A stretch of DNA of 64,000 nt. It comes from an uncultured bacterium. Its GTDB lineage: Bacteria; Pseudomonadota; Gammaproteobacteria; Burkholderiales; Burkholderiaceae_C. A program made the translations under genes and the position numbers. The stretch is from positions 19,045 to 83,044 of the forward strand of contig CAIKUF010000146.1 of the NCBI GenBank assembly GCA_903830565.1, written 5' to 3'. Shown piece after piece: positions 36,460 through 43,565 of the stretch; within the stretch, counting starts at the first letter, position 1; each line of letters starts with the position of its first letter. The notes below the pieces were generated by a model that was given only the letters and a program-made list of their open reading frames with translations, was not told the origin of the DNA and searched no databases.

Positions 36460-37572
36460 ATGGCCGAGATCCGCGTCCAGAACCTGCACAAGGCCTTCGC
36501 CGATTTCGTGGCGGTGCAGGACTCGAGCTTCACCGTGCGCGACGGCGAGTTCTTCTGCCTGCTCGGGCCCTCGGGCTGCGGCAAGACCACCACCTTGCGC
36601 ATGATCGCCGGCCTGGAGCTGCCCACGCGCGGCCAGATCTTCCTCGGCGATGAGGATGTGACCTTCAAGCGCGCCTCGCACCGCGACATCGCCTTCGTGT
36701 TCCAGCTCTTCGCGCTGTACCCGCACCTGAACGTGCGCCGCAACATCGCCTTTCCGCTGGTCTCGCAAGGCATGCCGCGGCGCGAGATCGATGCCAAGGT
36801 GGAAGAGGCGGCGCGCATCCTGCGCATCGCGCCGCTGCTCGACAAATCGGTGTCGGGCCTGTCCAGCGGCGACCGTCAGCGCGTGGCCCTCGGCCGCGCC
36901 ATCGTGCGCCAGCCGCTGGCCTTCCTGATGGACGAGCCGCTTGGCGCGCTCGACTCCGAGTTTCGCGAGCTGATGTGCGGCGAGCTGCGCGGCCTGCATG
37001 AACGGCTCAAGGCGACCACGGTCTACGTCACCCACGACCAGATGGAGGCAATGGCGATGGCCGACACCATCGCCATCATGAACCGCGGCGTGGTCGAGCA
37101 GCTTGGGTCGCCGCAGGAGGTGTACGACCGTCCGGCTTCGGTGTTCGTGGCCGACTTCATCGGCGCGCCGCCGATGAATTTCATCCCCTTCTTCGGCGGC
37201 TATGCGGCCGGCGCCAGCGAGGTCGAAATCGGCGAGGCGCGCATCGCCGTGCCGCCGCTGGCACAGAGCCTGAGCGAGCGCGAGCTGCTCTGCGGCGTGC
37301 GGCCCGAGCATGTGCGCTTCGACCCCGCCTCCGGGCTGCGCGCCGAAGTGCTGGGCAGCGAGTACCTGGGCCACAGCCAGATCGTCACCCTGCACACCGC
37401 CGTGGGCTCGACGCTGCGCGCCAAGGTCGGCATCGAGGTGTCGGCGCAGCGCGGCGACCGTGTCGGCCTCGCCTTCGACGCGGCGGCGGTGTCGCTGTTC
37501 GACAAACAAAGTGGCCTTGCGCTGCAGCATCGCACCCAGCCCCGGTCGGTGCGCGGGGTCGCTCATGGCTGA
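36460..37572 (+). CDS. ABC transporter ATP-binding protein 1 with altered signature motif
   Basis: The protein has 370 residues. Walker A is GPSGCGKTTTL (about 40-50), Walker B LAFLMDEPLGALD and the switch His in THDQMEA. The ABC signature reads VSGLSSGDRQRVALGRA: LSSGD replaces the usual LSGGQ. The C-terminal ~130 residues form a TOBE/OB regulatory domain, as in MalK-type ATPases. It overlaps ATPase 2 by 8 bp. Two different ATPases suggest a heterodimer. Confidence 0.88.
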   Translation: MAEIRVQNLHKAFADFVAVQDSSFTVRDGEFFCLLGPSGCGKTTTLRMIAGLELPTRGQIFLGDEDVTFKRASHRDIAFVFQLFALYPHLNVRRNIAFPLVSQGMPRREIDAKVEEAARILRIAPLLDKSVSGLSSGDRQRVALGRAIVRQPLAFLMDEPLGALDSEFRELMCGELRGLHERLKATTVYVTHDQMEAMAMADTIAIMNRGVVEQLGSPQEVYDRPASVFVADFIGAPPMNFIPFFGGYAAGASEVEIGEARIAVPPLAQSLSERELLCGVRPEHVRFDPASGLRAEVLGSEYLGHSQIVTLHTAVGSTLRAKVGIEVSAQRGDRVGLAFDAAAVSLFDKQSGLALQHRTQPRSVRGVAHG

Positions 37573-38590
37573 TTTGCGGCTCGACGGAGTGGGCAAGCGC
37601 TTCGGCAGCGTGCAGGCGGTGCACGAGCTGTCGATAGACATCGCCAGCGGCGAGTTCATCGTCCTGCTCGGCCCCAGCGGCGCCGGCAAGACGACCACGC
37701 TGCGGCTGGTCGCCGGGCTGGAGAAGCCCGATGCCGGCCGCGTGCACATCGCCGGGCGCGACGTCAGCGAGGATGCACCCGCCCTGCGCGACGTGACCTT
37801 CGTGTTTCAGCAGTACTCGCTTTACCCGCATCTGAGCGTGTTCGACAACCTGGCCTTCCCGCTGCGCTCGCCGATGCGCCCGATCGGCGAGAGCCAGGTG
37901 CGCGACAAGGTGAATGAGGTCGCGAAACTGCTGCGCATCGACGACAAGCTCGCCAGCCCGGCCACCAAGCTCTCGGGCGGCCAGATGCAGCGCGTGGCCA
38001 TCGGCCGCGCGCTGGTGCGCGACCCGGCGGTGACGCTGATGGACGAGCCGCTGTCCTCGCTGGACGCAAAGCTGCGCAACGACCTGCGCCTGGAGTTGAA
38101 GCGCATCCAGCAGGATCTGGGTGCGACCATGCTCTACGTCACCCACGACCAGACCGAGGCGCTGACGCTGGCCACGCGCATCGGCGTGCTGGACCGCGGA
38201 CGCCTGGTGCAGGTGGGCAGCCCGCGTGACATCTACGAGAACCCGCTCACCAGCGTAGTGGCCGCGCGCCTGGGGTCGCCGCGCATCAACCTGCTGCCAC
38301 GCGCGGCGCTGGGCGAGTGGCCGGCGCCGGCCGATGCAGCCACGGTGGGCGTGCGCGCCGAGCATCTGCAGTTGCACACCGACGGCAGCGCGCCGACGCC
38401 ACACCTGCGGGCCGAGGTGCACCGCATCGAGATCCTGAGCGACCAGCGCCTGGTGCACCTGACGTGGGGCGAGGGCCGGCACAGTGCCGTCAGCTCGGCC
38501 TTCAACGAGGCCAACCTGGAACCGGGCGCGCAGGTCGGCGTGGAGCTGCGCCGCACGCTTTGGTTCGACGCCGCAGGGCGCCGCGTCTGA
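37565..38590 (+). CDS. ABC transporter ATP-binding protein 2 (MalK-type)
   Basis: The protein has 341 residues. Walker A is GPSGAGKTTTL, the canonical signature KLSGGQMQRVAIGRAL, Walker B VTLMDEPLSSLDAKLR and switch THDQTEALTLA. A TOBE-type C-terminal domain follows. ATG 37565 lies inside the end of ATPase 1 (8-bp overlap). With ATPase 1's altered signature, the pair could form an asymmetric dimer in which one composite site is catalytically weaker. Confidence 0.9.
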   Translation: MADLRLDGVGKRFGSVQAVHELSIDIASGEFIVLLGPSGAGKTTTLRLVAGLEKPDAGRVHIAGRDVSEDAPALRDVTFVFQQYSLYPHLSVFDNLAFPLRSPMRPIGESQVRDKVNEVAKLLRIDDKLASPATKLSGGQMQRVAIGRALVRDPAVTLMDEPLSSLDAKLRNDLRLELKRIQQDLGATMLYVTHDQTEALTLATRIGVLDRGRLVQVGSPRDIYENPLTSVVAARLGSPRINLLPRAALGEWPAPADAATVGVRAEHLQLHTDGSAPTPHLRAEVHRIEILSDQRLVHLTWGEGRHSAVSSAFNEANLEPGAQVGVELRRTLWFDAAGRRV

Positions 38591-38616
38591 AGACCCCTTC
38601 TCGTCCGGAGATTGCC

Positions 38617-39219
38617 ATGCCCCAGAGCCCGTTGATCCAGGTGGCCACGCAGACGCTGATCGACCACGTCGACGAGCTGACCGCGCTCGACCAGGCCATA
38701 GGCGATGGCGACCACGGCCTGAACATGAAGCGCGGCGCGCTGGCCATCCAGGCCAAACTCCCCGAGTGGCGGGGCAAGCCCTTCAACGACACGCTCAAGG
38801 CGATGGGCCTGGTCTGCATGTCGACCATAGGCGGCTCGTCAGGACCAGTCTTCGGCACCTTGCTCGTCACGCTGGCCAAGGAGCTGCCGGCCGAACCCGG
38901 GCCGGCCGATGTGTCCAGCGCGCTGCGCGCCGGCATCGCGGCGCTGACGCGCCTGGGCAAGGCCGAGGTGGGGCAAAAGACCCTGCTCGACGTGCTGGAC
39001 CCGCTGCAGCGGCTGCTTGCGCAGGCCACCGCGGGCGAGGCCGGCCTGCTCGAGCGCACCCGCCAGTGCGCCTTCGACGCGGCCGAGGCCACCGCGAAGA
39101 TGGATGCCATCAAGGGCCGCGCCTCGTTCCTGGGCGATCGGGCGCTCGGCCATGTCGACCCGGGTTCGCGTTCGATGGCATTGATCGTCGGCTCGATCTG
39201 TGACAGCCTTTCCACCTAG
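38617..39219 (+). CDS. dhaL: dihydroxyacetone kinase-type subunit DhaL
   Basis: The protein has 200 residues. The nucleotide/Mg site is D25-Q-A-I-G-D30-G-D32-H-G, followed by TIGGSSGPVFGTLL and GRASFLGDRALGHVDPG, all DhaL hallmarks. DhaL supplies the phosphate-bound ADP/ATP for DhaK. It follows the ABC ATPase by 26 bp and precedes dhaK by 68 bp. Neither DhaM nor other PTS components are in the window, so the phosphate donor is open. In sugar clusters such split kinases can act on ketoses other than dihydroxyacetone, for example erythrulose. Confidence 0.85.
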   Translation: MPQSPLIQVATQTLIDHVDELTALDQAIGDGDHGLNMKRGALAIQAKLPEWRGKPFNDTLKAMGLVCMSTIGGSSGPVFGTLLVTLAKELPAEPGPADVSSALRAGIAALTRLGKAEVGQKTLLDVLDPLQRLLAQATAGEAGLLERTRQCAFDAAEATAKMDAIKGRASFLGDRALGHVDPGSRSMALIVGSICDSLST

Positions 39220-39287
39220 GTTCAAGCGCCGCGCAGCCGCCGGGCCATGCCGCCTGAGCACACACCCTCCATCGCCGAGAGACCGCC

Positions 39288-40277
39288 ATGAAGAAGCTCA
39301 TCAACCACGTCGACAGCGTGCTCGAAGAATCGCTGGATGGCTTTGCCGCCGCCCATGCCGACATCGTCAGCCTGGGGCCGCAGCGCGAGTTCGTTCGCCG
39401 GCTGCACACCAAGCCAGGCAAGGTGGCGCTCATCTCCGGCGGCGGCTCGGGCCACGAGCCGCTGCATGCCGGCTTCGTCGGCCACGGCATGCTGGATGCA
39501 GCCTGCCCGGGGCAGGTCTTCACCTCGCCGACGCCGAACCAGATGTTGGCCGCGGCTGAAAGCGTGGACACCGGTGCCGGCGTGCTCTTCATCGTCAAGA
39601 ACTACTCCGGCGACATGATGAACTTCCAGATGGCCGCCGAGATGCTGGACCGCGACAACGCCACCGTCATCGTCAACGACGACGTGGCCGTCGAGAACTC
39701 CACCTACACCACCGGCCGGCGCGGCGTGGCCGGCACGCTGATCGTCGAGAAGATCGTCGGCGCCGCGGCCGAGCGCGGCGACGGCCTGGCCGCGCTGAAA
39801 GTGCTGGGCGACGCCGTCAACAAAGCGACCGCGTCGATGGGCGTGGCGCTGAGCTCCTGCACCGTGCCGGCCGCCGGCAAGCCGACCTTCCAGATCGGCG
39901 CCGACGAGATGGAAATGGGCGTGGGCATCCACGGCGAGCCGGGCCGGCGGCGCGTCAAGATCGCCACCGCCGACGAGATCGCCGCCGAGCTCGCCGGCGC
40001 GGTGTTGAAGGATCTCTCGCTGCGCCCGGGGCAAGAGGCGATCCTGCTCGTCAACGGCTTCGGTGGCACGCCTGCGCTGGAGCTCTACCTCATGGTCCAC
40101 GCCGCGTTGAGGGTACTCGGCGGGGCCGGTGTGAAGGTCGTGCGTCATCTCACGGGCTCGTACGTGACTTCGCTCGAGATGGCCGGCTGCTCGATCACCG
40201 TCACCGCCGCCGACGCAGCGCAGCTCGCGCTCTGGGATGCGCCGGTGAACACCGCTGCGTTGCGCTGGGGGATCTGA
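39288..40277 (+). CDS. dhaK: dihydroxyacetone kinase-type subunit DhaK
   Basis: The protein has 329 residues. Substrate-loop GGGSGHEP (51-58), FTSPTPNQM (79-86) and the covalent-hemiaminal His215 in GVGIHGEPG correspond to E. coli DhaK features. It phosphorylates a short ketose (dihydroxyacetone or a C4 ketose). Gene order is L then K, the reverse of the classic dhaKLM operon. A UUCG-capped hairpin (40291-40310) follows the stop. Confidence 0.87.
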   Translation: MKKLINHVDSVLEESLDGFAAAHADIVSLGPQREFVRRLHTKPGKVALISGGGSGHEPLHAGFVGHGMLDAACPGQVFTSPTPNQMLAAAESVDTGAGVLFIVKNYSGDMMNFQMAAEMLDRDNATVIVNDDVAVENSTYTTGRRGVAGTLIVEKIVGAAAERGDGLAALKVLGDAVNKATASMGVALSSCTVPAAGKPTFQIGADEMEMGVGIHGEPGRRRVKIATADEIAAELAGAVLKDLSLRPGQEAILLVNGFGGTPALELYLMVHAALRVLGGAGVKVVRHLTGSYVTSLEMAGCSITVTAADAAQLALWDAPVNTAALRWGI

Positions 40278-40290
40278 CCCGATGCTGTTC

Positions 40291-40310
40291 GCTCACCCTT
40301 CGGGCTGAGC
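40291..40310. terminator. hairpin with UUCG loop between convergent dhaK and oxyR
   Basis: GCTCACCC-TTCG-GGCTGAGC folds into a stem with one C-C mismatch and a stable TTCG tetraloop. It lies between two convergent genes. There is no run of T, so it may be a bidirectional or processing hairpin, not a classical terminator. Confidence 0.45.
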
Positions 40311-40322
40311 AACCGTGCCCGC

Positions 40323-41243
40323 TCACGACAACCGCATCACCCCTTCGAGCTTGCACGCATAGACCGCGTTGCGCAGCGCGGCGATGGCCTCGTAGCGCGG
40401 GAAACTGCGCCGCCAGGCGAGCACCACGCGGCGCGTCGGCACCGGCGGGCTGAAGGGCACGTAGACGACGTGGGTCTGCTTCTCGCGCGGCACCGAAAGC
40501 TGCGGCACCACCGTCACCCCCATGCCCGAGGCGACCATGTGCTTGATGGTTTCGAGCGACGAGCCCTCGAAGCTCTTGCGTATGCCCTCGGCGTCGCTGG
40601 CGAAGCGCGCGTACTCGGGGCAGACCTCGAGCACGTGGTCGCGAAAGCAATGCCCGGTGCCCAGCAGCAGCAACGTCTCGCGCTTGAGCTCCTCGGCCGG
40701 GATGCTCGCGCGCGCGGCCAGCGCATGCGTGCGCGGCAGGGCGATCATGAACGGCTCGTCGTAGAGCTTGGCGACGGCCAGGCCCGAGTCGGGGAAGGGC
40801 TCGGCGAGGATCGCGCCATCGAGCTCGCCGCTGCGCAGCATGTCGAGCAGCCGGGCGGTGAAGTTCTCCTGCAGCATGAGCGGCATCTGCGGCACGCGCT
40901 TGATCGCCTGCCGCACCAGCGCCGGCAGCAAGTAGGGGCCGATGGTGTAGATCAGCCCGAGGCGCAGCGGCCCGGCCAGCGGGTCCCTGCCGCGCTTGGC
41001 GGTCTCCTTGATGGCGGCGGCCATCTCGATCACCGCCTGCGCCTGGCGCACGATCTCTTCGCCCAGCGGCGTCACGCCGACCTCGGTGCTGCCGCGCTCG
41101 AAGAGCTTCACGTCCAGCTCTTCCTCGAGCTTCTTGATCGCGACGGAGAGCGTCGGCTGCGAGACGAAGCACGCCTCGGCGGCGCGGCCGAAATGCCGCG
41201 CGCGAGCGAGCGCGACGATGTAGCGCAGTTCGGTCAGGGTCAT
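40323..41243 (-). CDS. oxyR: peroxide-sensing LysR-type regulator OxyR
   Basis: The protein has 306 residues from ATG 41243. The LysR HTH is at 1-60 (MTLTELRYIVALARARHFGRA). The redox pair C199 and C208 in GHCFRDHVLEVC falls at exactly the E. coli OxyR positions. H2O2 oxidises these to a disulfide and activates antioxidant genes. The usual partners katG or ahpC are not in the window. In many Burkholderiales oxyR lies next to recG on the same strand; here a retron and iron-transport genes separate them by 6 kb. Confidence 0.92.
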   Translation of the reverse strand: MTLTELRYIVALARARHFGRAAEACFVSQPTLSVAIKKLEEELDVKLFERGSTEVGVTPLGEEIVRQAQAVIEMAAAIKETAKRGRDPLAGPLRLGLIYTIGPYLLPALVRQAIKRVPQMPLMLQENFTARLLDMLRSGELDGAILAEPFPDSGLAVAKLYDEPFMIALPRTHALAARASIPAEELKRETLLLLGTGHCFRDHVLEVCPEYARFASDAEGIRKSFEGSSLETIKHMVASGMGVTVVPQLSVPREKQTHVVYVPFSPPVPTRRVVLAWRRSFPRYEAIAALRNAVYACKLEGVMRLS

Positions 41244-41410
41244 ATGGGGGATTGTGCCGCGTGGTGCCACAGTCGACGCGTGAGCACCGGTCCTTGCCTT
41301 CGGACCAGATGGCCGGTGCGGCGCGATCATCAAGTAGCGCCCACTTGGCGTGCGAGATTGCTGGTCACACGCGCTGAAACCAGCGGCACCAGTCGTCTGC
41401 CGCGCTCCTT

Positions 41411-41453
41411 AACTACGGCGTCAAACGTAGTTCGCCAACGGCGAACAAAGTTC
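41411..41453. promoter_or_regulatory. cluster of inverted repeats upstream of the retron promoter
   Basis: Three perfect inverted repeats lie side by side: AACTACG-N8-CGTAGTT (41411-41432), TTCGCC-AAC-GGCGAA (41431-41445) and GAAC-AAA-GTTC (41443-41453). The last abuts the -35 element. Such arrays are typical operators for XRE-type repressors, so the HTH protein encoded downstream is the obvious candidate ligand. This is inference. Confidence 0.55.
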
Positions 41454-41482
41454 TTGCATTTCGTGTGGCTGCGCGCTACACT
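41454..41482 (+). promoter_or_regulatory. sigma70-type promoter of the retron
   Basis: The -35 is TTGCAT (41454-41459), the spacer is 17 bp and the -10 is TACACT (41477-41482). Transcription would begin near 41489, about 430 nt before the HTH gene, leaving a long structured leader. It is the best promoter match upstream of the retron genes. Confidence 0.6.
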
Positions 41483-41488
41483 GGTTTT

Positions 41489-41850
41489 GCTTGGGCTAAA
41501 GAGAGCACTCGTTAATCGTGGGGATGTGGCAACGCATCTCGTGGGGCTGAAAGGCTCTGATGTTCTCTGCGGTCACGCGGCGCCAGCACGCTGGGGTCCG
41601 GGTGGTTGCGGCGAAGCCGGTCCCGGACGAGTTCCGGGACCGGTTAAGGGGCCCAGGGGTGCAAACAGTCGACGTTCTCTCACTTTCTTCAGAACTGACG
41701 AGAGGCTCTGCATGTCGCGGGGTCGTTTTGAAGAAGGAGGCATCAAATGCCTGAAGGTTGGAAGCGTTCAAGCCGTCGGCTGGCATCGAAGAAGGAGAGT
41801 CTGCGGGGGTGGTTGTTCCCGCCATCGCGTGGTGCTAACGAGTGTCATCG
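41489..41850 (+). ncRNA. candidate retron msr-msd RNA
   Basis: A structured leader lies between the promoter and the HTH gene. Stems seen: 41521-41528/41533-41540 with a GCAA loop; CCAG-CACG-CTGG at 41583-41594; a perfect 11-bp stem CCGGTCCCGGA (41617-41627) / TCCGGGACCGG (41633-41643); GTTCT/AGAAC (41674-41695); AGGCAT-CAA-ATGCCT (41738-41752). The outermost complementary pair CACTCGTTA (41506-41514) and TAACGAGTG (41836-41844) is the best a1/a2 candidate. Retron reverse transcriptases use such an upstream RNA as primer and template. The branching G and exact ends cannot be fixed by eye, and the 3' part overlaps a small ORF. Confidence 0.55.
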
Positions 41851-41860
41851 GGGTTGGTAA
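41747..41860 (+). CDS. 37-residue basic peptide in the retron leader
   Basis: ATG 41747 has a perfect Shine-Dalgarno AAGGAGG (41734-41740) 6 nt upstream, the best in the locus. The product begins MPEGWKRSSRRLASKKE and ends GANECHRGW; it is strongly basic in its first half and contains three Trp. No family is recognised. The frame ends 60 bp before the HTH gene and covers the a2-like sequence, so either the peptide is a third retron component or the RNA is shorter than proposed. Some 10-base elements (GAAGAAGGAG) repeat at 41730 and 41788. Confidence 0.4.
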   Translation: MPEGWKRSSRRLASKKESLRGWLFPPSRGANECHRGW

Positions 41861-41919
41861 GGCCCTGCTGTACATCTGGAGCATCTGGCACCGATTCCGA
41901 GATGACCTCTGGCCTTTTT

Positions 41920-42234
41920 ATGTTCCGACGACTGGGTACGCAGATGCAGCATGAAGCGCTTCGTTTGGTTCGAGTGTTCCACGACCTGAACCAGAATACC
42001 TTGGCAGATCGACTGCAGGTTTCGAAGTCTTACCTCTCGGAAGTCGAGAGCGGCAAGAAGCAGGCAACGCTGGAATTGCTGCAGAGGTACGCAGACACAT
42101 TCGGTATGCCGCTTTCTTCCCTGCTCTTCTTCGCTGAGCAGGTCGAGGGAGGCGCCCGCGAAAATGCTCGCAACGCAATTGCGGGCAAAGTCGTCAAGAT
42201 GTTGGATTGGATGGCGGCCAAGGACGCCGTTTGA
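41920..42234 (+). CDS. XRE-type HTH protein of the retron
   Basis: The protein has 104 residues from ATG 41920 (ATG 41902 is an alternative; the GTG at 41842 is too far upstream). The helix-turn-helix lies at about 15-65: HDLNQNTLADRLQVSKSYLS, then EVESGKKQATLELLQRYAD. The remaining C-terminal part is helical. Retrons pair the reverse transcriptase with an effector; small HTH proteins mark one class (type VI of the 2020 classification, as I recall). It may be both the effector and the repressor of the upstream operators. It ends 9 bp before the reverse transcriptase. Confidence 0.75.
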   Translation: MFRRLGTQMQHEALRLVRVFHDLNQNTLADRLQVSKSYLSEVESGKKQATLELLQRYADTFGMPLSSLLFFAEQVEGGARENARNAIAGKVVKMLDWMAAKDAV

Positions 42235-42243
42235 GGGGTAGTT

Positions 42244-43176
42244 TTGGCCACCCGCAAGACCTATGCGCTCACCCAGTGCCCTCTATACAAGATCGCCAGC
42301 CGCAAGCGCCTGGCGCAAGAGGTCTTCAACGTCGACCTGGCGTTTCTCGAACGCCTCGCAGCCAACGAGGGTAACTTCCGCGTCTTCAGGATAAAGCAGG
42401 GAGACAAGGAACGTCAGGTCGAAGTTCCGAAGGTTGTCCTTGAGCGAATCCATCGCCGCCTTTTCAACTTGCTTGAGCGAATCGAGAAGCCTGACTATCT
42501 GCACTCTGGCGTACGAGGGCGTTCGTACATATCGAATGCAAAGACCCACGTCGGCACCGTCCCGCTCGCAAAGCTAGATCTCAAGAAGTTCTATCCCTCG
42601 GTCGATGGTGCGCGTGTCTCAAGATTCTTCACCGGCACTTTGTGCTGTAGTCCAGATGTCGCCGCACTTCTGACACGGCTATTCACGTTCGAGAATCATG
42701 TTCCGACGGGCAGTTGCGTCAGCCAGTTGCTTGCGTTCTATGCAGCCAAGCCCATGTTCGACGAACTACACGCCTTGGCGGCAGATGCCGACGTGCGCGA
42801 TAGCTGCTACGTGGATGACTTGACTTGGTCTGGTCTGCGGGCAACGCCAGCGTTCTTATGGGCGGCGAAGCAGGTCGTGCATCGACACGGCTTTGGATAT
42901 CACAAGGATCGCTGCTATGCCGCTGGTGATAGAAAGCTTGTGACTGGTGTGTTGTTGGACGGCGAGCGCATCGCAGTTATCCCAAGCAGGGAATTCGATC
43001 TTTGGAGGAGTATCCATGCACTCGGTAGTTTCGAGCCGCAGGAGCGCGTCGTCGCCGTGAATAGCCTTATCGGTAAAGTGGTCGCGGCCGGCCAGATAGA
43101 AGCTCGGCTCTTGCGGCGACTGTTGAGGCTTAGACGAGTGAGGGCCACTGCTATTGCCGAACGTGAAGTCACTTAA
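42244..43176 (+). CDS. retron-type reverse transcriptase
   Basis: The protein has 310 residues from a TTG start with GAGGGG 5 nt upstream. Hallmarks in order: NAKTH (98-102, the retron NAxxH motif), LDLKKFYPSV with catalytic Asp112 (motif A), VPTGSCVSQLLA (153-164, motif B), YVDDLTWSG (189-197, the catalytic YxDD), and VTG (233-235) in the retron-specific C-terminal region that recognises the msr. All catalytic Asp are intact. The base composition is clearly lower in GC than the flanking genes, suggesting transfer. It would synthesise branched msDNA from the upstream RNA, probably for phage defence. Confidence 0.92.
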   Translation: MATRKTYALTQCPLYKIASRKRLAQEVFNVDLAFLERLAANEGNFRVFRIKQGDKERQVEVPKVVLERIHRRLFNLLERIEKPDYLHSGVRGRSYISNAKTHVGTVPLAKLDLKKFYPSVDGARVSRFFTGTLCCSPDVAALLTRLFTFENHVPTGSCVSQLLAFYAAKPMFDELHALAADADVRDSCYVDDLTWSGLRATPAFLWAAKQVVHRHGFGYHKDRCYAAGDRKLVTGVLLDGERIAVIPSREFDLWRSIHALGSFEPQERVVAVNSLIGKVVAAGQIEARLLRRLLRLRRVRATAIAEREVT

Positions 43177-43303
43177 GCTGGACTTAGCCACGGGAAGAAG
43201 CTGGCTGGCACTGTGAGTCCGGCGGGCGTCAACTAACGGGTGCTCCCATTCGGTTGCCGCTCCACGGCCTGCTTTTGACCGCCATCTCCTACCCGTCAGC
43301 CTT
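43177..43303. other. gap between the retron and the recG remnant
   Basis: These 127 bases contain no open frame of note, no T-rich terminator and no clear repeat. They mark the 3' edge of the retron module; the recG-like sequence begins at 43304. Confidence 0.4.
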
Positions 43304-43557
43304 CTAAGCGTTCAGGTACTCCGACCGCGTCCCCAACCACCGCGCCACCTTCGCGCGCGCGTTGCAGCAGCGCGGCGCCCGACTGGCGCGAGCCCATGAA
43401 CTCGCCCGGGCCGCGGATCTCGAGGTCGCGGCGCGCGATCTCGAAGCCGTCACCGGTCTCGATCATCGTCTTCAGGCGCGTGCGGTCCCGCCCAGCGGCG
43501 TGCTGTAGAGCAGCACGCTGCCGCTCGCCACCGTGCTGCGCCCGACGCGCCCGGGCG
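43304..43557 (-). pseudogene. decayed 3' fragment of recG
   Basis: Read on the minus strand this ends with the codons SEYLNA and a TAG stop, exactly like the C-terminus of the full recG at 47513. The match continues for about 40 bp, breaks with a ~90-bp internal deletion, and resumes through blocks encoding AALLRWRESGSR-like and [14 protein letters not shown] regions before ending near 43557. Differences from the intact copy are partly silent (for example TAC/TAT, AAC/AAT), so it is an older or foreign allele, not a recent duplicate. It abuts the fbpB stop at 43566. Confidence 0.8.
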
Positions 43558-43565
43558 GGCCTCGA

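Noticed and set aside
41560..41754. 64-codon frame within the retron leader
   Set aside because: It lacks a Shine-Dalgarno sequence and covers the strongest RNA stems, so it is better read as part of the non-coding RNA.
43236..43270. Possible integron attC-like core (AACTAACGGG and GGTTGCCGC)
   Set aside because: No matching R and L core boxes with the correct spacing; no integrase or cassette array is nearby.
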